NCBI GenBank assembly: GCA_016550415.1
Contig: JABXGU010000145.1
Location: 1-23,111, forward strand
DNA length: 23,111 nucleotides
Source: an archaeon
GTDB lineage: Archaea > Asgardarchaeota > Hermodarchaeia > Hermodarchaeales > Hermodarchaeaceae
Direction: 5' to 3'
Position numbers and translations under genes: made by a program. This document shows positions 1 to 7,023 of the stretch, one piece after another (position 1 is the first letter of the stretch; each line of letters opens with the position of its first letter). The notes beneath the pieces are model-generated. The model did no database searches. It saw only the letters and a program-made list of their open reading frames with translations, and was not told where the DNA came from.

Positions 1-857
1 AGTTTCCCACCAAAATTCGCAGCAGTGATCTTTGTTAAGCCAGGAACCTTTGTTGCAGCGTGAAGGGCAGCACGCATACCAGCATCGACTGCTTGTCGGC
101 TAATTCCGTTTAGAACAATTTCAAGAACGCTTGTTACGCCCAAAGGAACTTGGGAGTTGGGAACCTGTTCACGAAGAGTCGGGCAAAGGAATGTGTTAGT
201 GGAGGCTGTGAGAAAGTCATACTTGGAGCCTACTTTACTACCGCTTCGACAAATACCACCAGGGAATGGAGCAACACATCCATCCACTTCATAAATAGCT
301 GCAACAGCAGCTTCTGCAGCTTTTAGGGTTCCTTTTGGCGTCTTACCCATGAGGATTAGATTTCCTCCTCCGACACCTTTGGCTATTCCGAATTTTTGTT
401 CGATGACAAATTCGCCTTCAATTACAGGTATTCGCCAGAGAAGCAGTTGTTCACCAACTCGTTTGCGATTTTCGAACCCATCACCAAAATATCGTAGTTG
501 ATCGCCAACATCAACCCATTCTGTGGCTTTGTCTATAGCGTTGTATACAGCGGTTGTGGGACATGTTAGAATACATTGACCTGTCCGTTTTCTTAGTTGC
601 TTTGCTAGCTCCTTCGATTTCAATGCTGCAAAAAGGATTGTAACACCTGGTCGCTTATCTGGCGTTTCAGTATTTGGGATGATTTTGTCGATTCCTGCTT
701 CGATTTTGCATTCGATGACTGATGTGGCAAAGCCTGCAGTGGATAGGGCGGCAACTTTCGCCCAATTGGGAGTTGCAGCCGTTATGAGTATTCGGGCAAC
801 CATCATGTCAAAGGCTTCAGCATATGTATCTTCGATTTCTACTCCGTTCAATTCCAT
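1..857 (-). CDS. ftr: Formylmethanofuran:tetrahydromethanopterin formyltransferase (3' end cut by window)
   Basis: Ftr transfers the formyl group from formylmethanofuran to N5 of tetrahydromethanopterin, the second step of the archaeal Wood-Ljungdahl methyl branch, in the cytoplasm. Translating the complementary strand from the ATG at 857 gives 285 residues with no stop. The N-terminus MELNGVEIEDTYAEAF is close to the highly conserved start of the family. Further family signatures follow: RPGVTILFAA, an FGDGFENRKRVG segment, the PVIEGEFVIEQKFGIAKGVGGG stretch (read in two parts), APFPGGI, GSKVGSKYDF and a terminal ITAANFGGK. The usual length is about 297 residues, so roughly a dozen C-terminal residues lie beyond base 1. 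It is divergent from fwdC, with a 159-base spacer that must hold both promoters. No strong Shine-Dalgarno precedes the ATG. The assignment is firm; only the exact C-terminus is unseen. Confidence 0.95.
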   Translation of the reverse strand, partial: MELNGVEIEDTYAEAFDMMVARILITAATPNWAKVAALSTAGFATSVIECKIEAGIDKIIPNTETPDKRPGVTILFAALKSKELAKQLRKRTGQCILTCPTTAVYNAIDKATEWVDVGDQLRYFGDGFENRKRVGEQLLLWRIPVIEGEFVIEQKFGIAKGVGGGNLILMGKTPKGTLKAAEAAVAAIYEVDGCVAPFPGGICRSGSKVGSKYDFLTASTNTFLCPTLREQVPNSQVPLGVTSVLEIVLNGISRQAVDAGMRAALHAATKVPGLTKITAANFGGK

Positions 858-1016
858 ATTGGGAACCCCAAGGGAAATTAGTAATAATTAATAATAGTAT
901 TTCTGTATAACCTAAAGCTGTTTATGCTAGTTCAGGAAAATGTGGCACACCCGTAAAAGTGAACAGATGTTCCAACTTTTAGGTAACCATGTCAAGCGAA
1001 ATAGGAGTTAGAAATC
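858..1016. promoter_or_regulatory. Divergent ftr / fwdC intergenic promoter region
   Basis: This A+T-rich spacer separates two divergent C1-pathway genes and must carry both promoters. On the minus strand a TTATACAG stretch (about 908-915) is a weak TATA-like candidate for ftr. On the plus strand fwdC has a clear Shine-Dalgarno, AGGAG at 1003-1007, nine bases before its ATG. A short inverted repeat (TTGGG-AAC-C-CCAA, 859-871) sits just upstream of the ftr start. The promoter positions are guesses from sequence alone. Confidence 0.35.
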
Positions 1017-1922
1017 ATGACTGCATCAAAGATCACGTTACGACCCCTCCTTGAACCAACAGAGCGAATTCCAATACATGCAGCTGCAATATCACCTGAC
1101 ACCCTTGCTGGTAAAACATTGGAAAAAATAGGGAAAATCCGAATCTGGCAAGGGAATAGGCGAATCAATCTAGAAAAAGTATTCGACATATCAGGAAAGG
1201 TGGAAAAGACCCCTGACAAAACGACTATTGAGGTTACTGGGAACATCCCACAAGTTAGACATTTGGGAGAGGACATGACAGCGGGAACCGTAATCATACG
1301 TGGTGATGCAGGGATGCATTTAGGCACTCGTATGAAGGGGGGAATAATTGAGGTTCGTGGGAATGTGGACCATTGGCTGGGAGCGGAGATGTCGGGAGGA
1401 GCCATTCGAATTAATGGCAATGTCGGTGACAAAGCAGCATCGGCTTATTTGGGCAGCAAATATGGTATGAAAGGAGGGAGCTTATACATCAAAGGAAATG
1501 CAGGTAACGAACTTGGCATGGGTATGCGCCGAGGTGTCATTGTCGTTGATGGAAATACCGGTGCTTATACAGGAACTCACATGCTAGCAGGGACAATTAT
1601 TGTCCGTGGCCAGCTAGGAGATCGAGCTGGTGCTGCAATGCGTTATAGGGGTACAATTATTGCCCTCGGTGAAGCCGAAAAATTGTTGCCAACTCATCTT
1701 TTTAATGGTGAATATGAATCCATGCTCTTTCTCCATCTCCTCATGGATGCCATTGAGCAGGAGATACCCAGTGTCACCTTCACTCCACAGGAACGCGTTG
1801 GTCCATATCTACGATATACAGGCGATTTTGGTTCTGGAGGTCGAGGTGAATTACTCCTTTTCAAGCCAAAGAATAAGCACCACCTTAAAGATGAGAATAA
1901 TGGCAAGCAAAGTCAAGCTTAG
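1017..1922 (+). CDS. fwdC: Formylmethanofuran dehydrogenase subunit C (FwdC/FmdC/FhcC family)
   Basis: FwdC is the right-handed beta-helix subunit of formylmethanofuran dehydrogenase, the enzyme that reduces CO2 and binds it to methanofuran. The 301-residue product shows the family's repeating glycine pattern between about residues 70 and 215: VTGNIP, IRGDAG, VRGNVD, INGNVGD, IKGNAG, VDGNTG and VRGQLGD, separated by GxxM-GG units. The same fold occurs in the glutamate synthase alpha-subunit C-terminal domain. FwdC is usually about 260-270 residues, so this one has a modest N- and C-terminal excess; the polar tail (from about 283) is rich in Lys, Asn and His. The ATG has AGGAG nine bases upstream. 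The 3' end overlaps mch by 23 bases, implying co-transcription and coupled translation. The catalytic subunits FwdA/B/D are not in the window, though they could lie left of ftr. A FhcC-type hydrolase-complex subunit is the alternative role. Confidence 0.9.
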   Translation: MTASKITLRPLLEPTERIPIHAAAISPDTLAGKTLEKIGKIRIWQGNRRINLEKVFDISGKVEKTPDKTTIEVTGNIPQVRHLGEDMTAGTVIIRGDAGMHLGTRMKGGIIEVRGNVDHWLGAEMSGGAIRINGNVGDKAASAYLGSKYGMKGGSLYIKGNAGNELGMGMRRGVIVVDGNTGAYTGTHMLAGTIIVRGQLGDRAGAAMRYRGTIIALGEAEKLLPTHLFNGEYESMLFLHLLMDAIEQEIPSVTFTPQERVGPYLRYTGDFGSGGRGELLLFKPKNKHHLKDENNGKQSQA

Positions 1923-2877
1923 TTTAAACAAACTTGCAATGAAGAAGGTTAGGCAACTAACTGTAGAAAGCAAAGCATTGCGTGTTCAAGTTCTAGCAAG
2001 AAAGGGAAAACCAACAATCATTGATTGCGGAATAGAAGTTCCAGGAAGCCTAGAGGCAGGTCGCCTCGTGGCAGAGATTTGCATGGGTGGTCTTGGCAGC
2101 GTTGTATTAACCACAATGATGCTTAATGGACATAATTTCCCAGCCACGCAAGTCATTACTGATGCTCCTGCCCTATCTTGTCTTGGAGCACAAGCTGCAG
2201 GATGGAATATTAAGGTTGGAGACTTTTTCGCGTTGGGTTCTGGACCAGCTCGTGCTTGTGCACTTGTAGAAGATAAGCTCTTTGAACACTTGAAATATGC
2301 AGACAGCCACACTGAAGCCGTCCTAATTCTTGAAACACGCAAAATCCCGGGACCTGATGTGTGCAAACACATTGCTGATGCTTGTAAAATAAAACTAGAG
2401 AACCTTTACCTAATAGTAGCTCCAACAGCTAGTATAGTTGGCTCAGTTCAAATTGCTGCAAGAATTGTGGAAACAGGCATACATAAACTCAAGATGCTTG
2501 GCTTCGACCCAAACAAGGTGCTAAGCGGATTAGGCATCTGCCCCATTGTTCCTGTAGCACGAAAGGATGTACGTGCAATGGGATTGACCAATGATGCCAT
2601 TCTTCAAATGGGCCAGACCTTTTTCTTCATTCAATCTGCAGAAGATGACGACATTGCAGCATTGACAAGAAATGTCCCTTCATCTACTTCGTCAGCATAT
2701 GGTAAACCATTCCACCAAATCTTCAAAGATGCAGGTGGTGACTTCTATAAGATTGATTCGATGCTCTTTGCTCCCGCCCAAATTACTATTTCTGATCTCC
2801 GTACCGGTATTCTTCACACAGCAGGTAAACCTGATCCTGTACTCTTCTTGAAATCAATCGAAAGCACTCTCGCCTAA
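1900..2877 (+). CDS. mch: Methenyltetrahydromethanopterin cyclohydrolase
   Basis: Mch interconverts N5-formyl-H4MPT and methenyl-H4MPT, the step directly after Ftr. The 325-residue product matches the family over its full length: TIIDCGIEVPGSLEAG, EICMGGLGSV, the QAAGW-IKVGDFFALGSGPAR region, ENLYLIVAPTASIVGSVQ, a paired ARIVETGIHKL, YGKPFHQIFKD and FYKIDSMLFAPAQ. The reading frame stays open upstream to 1630, but that part is the fwdC gene read out of frame. The ATG at 1900 gives the family's normal length and follows a GATGAG Shine-Dalgarno-like sequence at 1890-1895; ATG 1891 is a weaker alternative adding three residues. It lies inside the end of fwdC (23-base overlap), so the two are very probably translated together. 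Nothing looks broken or unusual in the product. Confidence 0.95.
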   Translation: MASKVKLSLNKLAMKKVRQLTVESKALRVQVLARKGKPTIIDCGIEVPGSLEAGRLVAEICMGGLGSVVLTTMMLNGHNFPATQVITDAPALSCLGAQAAGWNIKVGDFFALGSGPARACALVEDKLFEHLKYADSHTEAVLILETRKIPGPDVCKHIADACKIKLENLYLIVAPTASIVGSVQIAARIVETGIHKLKMLGFDPNKVLSGLGICPIVPVARKDVRAMGLTNDAILQMGQTFFFIQSAEDDDIAALTRNVPSSTSSAYGKPFHQIFKDAGGDFYKIDSMLFAPAQITISDLRTGILHTAGKPDPVLFLKSIESTLA

Positions 2878-2940
2878 CTCCTTAATCGGAAGTAACCAAA
2901 CACATTAATTTGCTAGATGAATGTAAGTATCAGTCTATTA

Positions 2941-2946
2941 GAGGTG
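2941..2946 (+). promoter_or_regulatory. Shine-Dalgarno GAGGTG that fixes the start at 2956
   Basis: GAGGTG is an excellent anti-16S match nine bases before the ATG at 2956. The upstream in-frame ATG at 2917 has no such sequence, and the homology between the two tandem paralogs also begins near 2956. Confidence 0.6.
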
Positions 2947-2955
2947 TTTAGAAAT

Positions 2956-3294
2956 ATGCCTGAGTTATCATCTGCAGAAGTTGCAGAACGCTTCTACAAA
3001 TACCTCGTTGAGGGTAATAAGGAAAAGTGGTTGAAAACCTTTACAGCATATCATCAGCGTACATCATCTAGCTATGGCTCATCCCCAGATCTTTACTGGC
3101 GGGCTTATCAGAAATTCAAGTGTACCTATAAGCGCTTACCTGAAAAAGAAGAGGCTACCAGTGATAAAAGACATAGGCACTGGTTTCAGAGATACAAAGC
3201 TGATGGCTCAAAGACAGGAATGCCATTACCAATTACTATAATTCGTGATGAAGATTCAAAGGGTGAATGGCGCGTAGATGTTGCAACCATCTAA
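2956..3294 (+). CDS. Conserved small protein of unknown function, first of a tandem pair (possible NTF2-like fold)
   Basis: I do not recognise this 112-residue protein as a named family. It is a clear paralog of the next gene. Shared blocks are FYK-L at residues 13-17, W-KTFT at 25-30, YGSSPDLYWRA at 40-50, HWFQR at 75-79, GMPLPI at 88-93 and RDED-x-GEWRVD-AT at 97-111. A helical N-terminus followed by short aromatic strands ending in GEWRVD resembles NTF2/SnoaL-like small proteins; that is inference from pattern only. There is no signal peptide or membrane segment, so it is probably cytoplasmic. I chose ATG 2956 for its Shine-Dalgarno; ATG 2917 would add 13 residues. It starts 78 bases after mch and could be in the same transcript. 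Confidence 0.7.
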   Translation: MPELSSAEVAERFYKYLVEGNKEKWLKTFTAYHQRTSSSYGSSPDLYWRAYQKFKCTYKRLPEKEEATSDKRHRHWFQRYKADGSKTGMPLPITIIRDEDSKGEWRVDVATI

Positions 3295-3334
3295 CAGATG
3301 GACAATTAGCCTAATTTTTTCGCTTGCCAAATAA

Positions 3335-3763
3335 GTGTCCAAAAGACTAAAAGCACCAGCAAAGTGGTGTTTATTGAATACTTCGCATTTGGAGGCGATA
3401 AAGACGACAATAAAACCAGGTATTTCTCCCCAAGATATTGCCCAGCTTTTTTACAAGCTAATAGAGAAGGGTGATCGTGACGAATGGCTGAAGACCTTCA
3501 CCATGTGGCATCAGGAACGAGCAGATCGTTATGGTTCTTCACCAGACCTCTATTGGCGAGCTGCTATGCGAACGCAGGAGAAGTATGGATACAAGTACGT
3601 TTATCTCCCAAAGAAGGATCAACAGGTTAGTGACACACATTGGAAGATTTGGTTCCAGCGAGTGAATCGTGATGGCAAAAATAGTGGTATGCCACTCCCA
3701 ATCCATATTCGCCGTGACGAAGATGCTGGCGGCGAGTGGCGAGTAGATACTGCTACTGTTTGA
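3335..3763 (+). CDS. Conserved small protein of unknown function, second of a tandem pair
   Basis: This product (up to 142 residues) is a paralog of the preceding gene. It repeats blocks such as FYKLIEKGD, EWLKTFT, YGSSPDLYWRA, WFQRV, GMPLPIHIRRDEDA and GEWRVDTATV. Its extra N-terminal 30 or so residues have no counterpart in the neighbour. The coordinate used is a GTG without a Shine-Dalgarno. Homology with the first copy begins near KPGISPQDIA (about 3413), and a good GGAGGCG lies at 3391-3397, but no standard start codon follows it in frame at the right distance. The true start is therefore open; a non-canonical ATA at about 3410 is conceivable. Function is unknown; conservation of the blocks shows that both copies have been kept under selection. 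Confidence 0.65.
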   Translation: MSKRLKAPAKWCLLNTSHLEAIKTTIKPGISPQDIAQLFYKLIEKGDRDEWLKTFTMWHQERADRYGSSPDLYWRAAMRTQEKYGYKYVYLPKKDQQVSDTHWKIWFQRVNRDGKNSGMPLPIHIRRDEDAGGEWRVDTATV

Positions 3764-3794
3764 TTTTCCTTCTCAAGCACAACCTCTAGCGACC

Positions 3795-3841
3795 AAGGGA
3801 GGAGGCGATTTAGGTCCTTCTTCCTCCTTCCATCTTTTTTT
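3795..3841 (+). terminator. Probable terminator: purine/pyrimidine inverted repeat plus T7
   Basis: An AAGGGAGGAGG stretch (3795-3805) can pair imperfectly with TTCCTCCTT (3821-3829) and is followed by seven Ts (3835-3841). It lies 31 bases after the second small paralog and before pyrB. Archaeal termination mainly needs the T-run; the stem is imperfect. Confidence 0.4.
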
Positions 3842-4028
3842 AATATCAACCATCAATTAAGTAGCTCCTTATAATTTTCTCTTGATGAAGTTGAAAATTA
3901 CATATTTTTTGTATAAATGATTTTGAAAACGCTGTTGAGAAAGAAAAACAATATTGGTAATAATGGCAACCACAATAAGTAATACTTAATTAGTGGTTAT
4001 GAATCAGCTGATAAGGAGCAACCACGTA

Positions 4029-4955
4029 ATGTTCAATGTCAAGAACATAATTAGTATTGCTGACATGACTACAGAGGAAATTGTCACTATTCTTGACCAA
4101 GCAGAAAAAATGGAGAGAATTGCTAAAGGAGGAAAGCAATCACGACTGCTTGAGGGACGCATTCTTGCCACTCTTTTCTATGAACCTTCAACCAGAACAC
4201 GCCTAAGTTTTGAATCAGCGATTGCTCGGTTAGGTGGAGCTACCATTAGTGTAGCTGATGTAAGCGCCTCTTCTGTTGCAAAAGGTGAGAGCCTAGCTGA
4301 CACAATTCGAACTGTAGAAAATTATTGTGATATCATCGTTCTTCGTCATCCATACGAGGGAGCAGCGTATTGGGCTGCTAAAGTTGCTAAGGTACCAATT
4401 GTCAATGCTGGAGATGGAGCAGGGCGGCACCCCACCCAAACACTGCTTGACCTCGCCACAATTAGAAAAAGCCAAGGAAGATTAAGCGATTTGAATGTAG
4501 CTTTTCTAGGCGATCTTCGATTTGGTCGCACTGTACACTCTCTAGCATACGCCATAACACGCTTCAATAACCGATTATTCGCCATTGCGCCTGAAGGACT
4601 CGAACTTCCTGAGGAGATTTTATTGGACTTAAAAAGTCAAGATAAGGAAATTATCCAAACAAAGGATTTACAGAGCATATTGCCTGACTTAGATGTGTTG
4701 TATGTAACTCGAATTCAGAAGGAACGATTTCCTAGCCCAGCAGAGTATGAGCGTGTCCGTGGAATATATCGCATTGAACCCTCCTTACTTGAACAAGCCA
4801 AGGGCACTCTCGACATTCTCCATCCTCTTCCCCGTGTAGATGAGATTGCACCTGAGGTAGATCAAACACCATATGCACGCTACTTTACTCAAATGTTTCA
4901 TGGACTTACGGTTCGCATGGCAGTACTATCATTGCTTCTGGAGGCTAAATCATGA
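4029..4955 (+). CDS. pyrB: Aspartate carbamoyltransferase catalytic subunit
   Basis: PyrB condenses carbamoyl phosphate and aspartate to carbamoyl-aspartate, the committed step of pyrimidine synthesis. The 308-residue product carries the carbamoyl-phosphate loop STRTRLSFE (residues 54-62), the 80s-loop Lys85 in AKGESLADT, RHP at 106-108, HPTQTLLD (134-141), GDLRFGRTVHSL (161-172), TRIQKER (227-233) and HPLPRVDEI (265-273). Every active-site block expected of the family is present. E. coli PyrB is 311 residues, so the length is normal. An open frame begins at GTG 3993, but ATG 4029 matches the family N-terminus and has AAGGAG (4013-4018) ten bases upstream. A TACTTAAT element near 3982-3989 is a weak TATA candidate that would give a short leader. 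It overlaps pyrI by 4 bases (ATGA), consistent with the two subunits forming one holoenzyme. Confidence 0.97.
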   Translation: MFNVKNIISIADMTTEEIVTILDQAEKMERIAKGGKQSRLLEGRILATLFYEPSTRTRLSFESAIARLGGATISVADVSASSVAKGESLADTIRTVENYCDIIVLRHPYEGAAYWAAKVAKVPIVNAGDGAGRHPTQTLLDLATIRKSQGRLSDLNVAFLGDLRFGRTVHSLAYAITRFNNRLFAIAPEGLELPEEILLDLKSQDKEIIQTKDLQSILPDLDVLYVTRIQKERFPSPAEYERVRGIYRIEPSLLEQAKGTLDILHPLPRVDEIAPEVDQTPYARYFTQMFHGLTVRMAVLSLLLEAKS

Positions 4956-5470
4956 CTCGTTCCCAAAAAACACCAAGCACCCCAGCTAATCCAGATGGTA
5001 ATAAGACGCTTCAGGTTCGGAAGATTAGTAATGGAACCGTCATTGACCATATCACAGCTGGTTACGCGCTTGCTGTATTAGAGATATTGGGGATTACAGG
5101 GCGAGAGGGCTACATCATTTACATCGCTATGAACGTTCAAAGTAAACGTATGGGTATGAAGGACATCATCAAGGTAGAAGGGCGAGAGTTAACTACAGAT
5201 GAGATTAATAAAATCGCCCTCATCGCACCTATCGCCACTATTAACATAATAAGAGAATACCGAGTCCACGCAAAGCACCGTATTACTTTGCCTGATAAGA
5301 TTGAGGGCATCGTCCACTGCTCTAACCCTAGTTGTATTACAAATAACGAACGTGGCATCACAAATAACTTCAAAGTGATACAGCGAAATCCTGTTACAAT
5401 CCGCTGCACTTATTGTCAGCACATCACCAGCCATGATAACATTATCAACCAACTCCTCGGACTCATCTAA
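4952..5470 (+). CDS. pyrI: Aspartate carbamoyltransferase regulatory subunit
   Basis: PyrI binds CTP/ATP and confers allosteric control on PyrB. The 172-residue product has the N-terminal nucleotide-binding domain, beginning with LQVRKISNGTVIDHI and including the ITGREGYIIYIAMNV segment. The C-terminal zinc domain keeps four Cys ligands: C123 and C128 in HCSNPSC, C152 and C155 in RCTYC. The initial 18 or so residues (polar, Thr/Pro/Asn-rich) extend beyond the usual start, giving a slightly long protein (typical about 150-155). The ATG overlaps the pyrB TGA as ATGA, a translational coupling arrangement suited to making catalytic and regulatory chains together. Feedback by CTP fits the presence of pyrG in the same cluster. 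Confidence 0.96.
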   Translation: MTRSQKTPSTPANPDGNKTLQVRKISNGTVIDHITAGYALAVLEILGITGREGYIIYIAMNVQSKRMGMKDIIKVEGRELTTDEINKIALIAPIATINIIREYRVHAKHRITLPDKIEGIVHCSNPSCITNNERGITNNFKVIQRNPVTIRCTYCQHITSHDNIINQLLGLI

Positions 5471-5512
5471 CTATCACAATCCTAGCATCAATAAAATGGA
5501 GACCCGAGACTC

Positions 5513-6940
5513 ATGACACCCATATTTGGAACTAAATTCCGCAAGGCAATAGAGCATAGGGCAGAAACACAGCACTCACGAGTCATCCACGCCCTTGACA
5601 TCGCTGATACATTTCGACCGGATGTGTCAGCGCCTAAAAAGCAGCAGTTAATCAGCCGAGCCTGCAAGCTAGCTCAGGCAATAGCACCTCACGTTGCCGC
5701 GATCAAGCTAAATTATCCGCTGGTTCTTTCCACAGGGCTTGAGATAGCTGAACATCTCAAGCAAGCAGAGCCAAATATACCTCTCATTGCTGACTTCAAG
5801 GTAGCAGACATCGACAGTACCAATGCTTGGATTGCCAGTCATGTCTTCAGTTCTGGTATTGACGCAATTATTATTCATGCCTTTATTGGAACCGACGCAA
5901 TACAAGCTGTCCTCGATGAGGCTCACAACTATGGCGACCGTGGTGTTATCCTTGTCGTTGACATGAGCCACCCTGGTTCGCTCCAATTCATCCATCCTCA
6001 AGCTAAACGATTTGCTCAACTTGCTGTAGACCTTGGCGTCACAGGAGTCATCGCACCCGGTACTCGCCCTAAACACATAACCCAAATTCGAACATGGATT
6101 GGTCCTAATCTCTTAATTTTCGCACCCGGGGTTGGTGCCCAAGGTGGCAAGCCTGGCTCTGCCATTGCAGCTGGTGCCGATTATGAAATTATTGGACGGT
6201 CAATCTACCAAGCCTCAAAACCTGCAGAAGCAGCCAAACGATTTGGTGATAGTACATACAAAGCTGGTCAATCAAAAGTAATACCTCAATCGGAACAAAT
6301 CTTATCACCAATACCCACTTCGAATGATGCAGCGATAACCAAGGAGGTAGCCCTTATACTCCATGATGCGGGAGCTTGGAAGTTTGGCTCCTTCATTCTC
6401 GCCTCAGGACAAACTAGTCCTTATTATCTCGACCTCCGCTTAATTCCCTCTCATCCACAAGCATTTACCAAGTTAATCAACTTGCAGGTCAGCTGGCTAG
6501 CTGCTCACTTAGACATAAAATTTGACAGAATTGCTGGAATACCCACCGCTGGGCTGTCCTTTGGCACTTTGCTTGCACATCAACTTAACAAGCCGCTCCT
6601 ATATGTACGAAACATGGCAAAGAAACATGGTCTTGGGCGCATTGTCGAAGGTGAGTTACACCCAGGCGACCATGTCCTCGTTGTGGACGATCTAATTTCA
6701 GATGGAGCCAGTAAACTCGACGCTGTTCAAGCCCTCCGAGCAAAAGGCGCAAAAGTCACTGATGTATTCGTTATTGTCGACCGCGAACAAAATGGTGCCG
6801 CTAATCTCCGCAAAGCGCAACTTCATCTCAGGTCCCTTACAACAATCTCCGAACTGGTTCACGTACTCAGCCAGTGTGGTCGTTTGCCTAAAAGGCAAGT
6901 TCAAAAAATCCTCGACTACCTAGCTCAGCATCGCGTTTAA
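5513..6940 (+). CDS. pyrFE: Bifunctional orotidine-5'-phosphate decarboxylase / orotate phosphoribosyltransferase (PyrF-PyrE order)
   Basis: One 475-residue chain should carry out both last steps to UMP. The N-terminal half (about 1-245) is OMP decarboxylase. It has the substrate Asp29, and the catalytic tetrad Lys65, Asp94, Lys96 and Asp99 in ADFKVADIDST, followed by the phosphate-binding FAPGVGAQGG loop (203-212) and GADYEIIGRSIY. A linker of about 30 residues (246-275) leads to orotate phosphoribosyltransferase (about 276-475), with GSFILASGQTSPYY, GIPTAGLSFG, YVRNMAKKHGLG and the PRPP loop VLVVDDLISDGAS (388-400). Both active sites look intact. The domain order is the reverse of animal UMP synthase, and the same as reported in kinetoplastids and some cyanobacteria. 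ATG 5513 has GGAGA about 12 bases upstream. It lies 42 bases after pyrI and is the last gene of this operon, converging on pyrK. Confidence 0.95.
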   Translation: MTPIFGTKFRKAIEHRAETQHSRVIHALDIADTFRPDVSAPKKQQLISRACKLAQAIAPHVAAIKLNYPLVLSTGLEIAEHLKQAEPNIPLIADFKVADIDSTNAWIASHVFSSGIDAIIIHAFIGTDAIQAVLDEAHNYGDRGVILVVDMSHPGSLQFIHPQAKRFAQLAVDLGVTGVIAPGTRPKHITQIRTWIGPNLLIFAPGVGAQGGKPGSAIAAGADYEIIGRSIYQASKPAEAAKRFGDSTYKAGQSKVIPQSEQILSPIPTSNDAAITKEVALILHDAGAWKFGSFILASGQTSPYYLDLRLIPSHPQAFTKLINLQVSWLAAHLDIKFDRIAGIPTAGLSFGTLLAHQLNKPLLYVRNMAKKHGLGRIVEGELHPGDHVLVVDDLISDGASKLDAVQALRAKGAKVTDVFVIVDREQNGAANLRKAQLHLRSLTTISELVHVLSQCGRLPKRQVQKILDYLAQHRV

Positions 6941-7023
6941 GTTATTACTTCTGGATATGGCAATTATTGAAAACTCGCTTTTCATTTAGAGATGCTTGAA
7001 AGGTTGGATCCAATAACGCCAAC
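6941..7023. other. Convergent junction between pyrFE and pyrK
   Basis: This 83-base A+T-rich spacer separates the ends of the two opposing pyrimidine operons. I see no strong hairpin; a CGCTTTTCATTT stretch (6974-6985) is the only T-rich candidate for termination of pyrFE. Confidence 0.4.

Noticed and set aside
859..871. TTGGG-CCCAA inverted repeat before ftr as an operator
   Set aside because: Five-base arms are short enough to occur by chance; nothing else marks it as a binding site.
992..1432. Open frame on the minus strand opposite fwdC
   Set aside because: It shadows the repetitive fwdC coding strand, has no recognisable family pattern and no ribosome-binding site.
1630..1899. Long N-terminal extension of mch
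   Set aside because: It is the fwdC gene read in another frame; Mch homology and a ribosome-binding sequence begin at about 1900.
3993..4028. Longer pyrB start at GTG 3993
   Set aside because: The family N-terminus and a well-spaced AAGGAG support ATG 4029.
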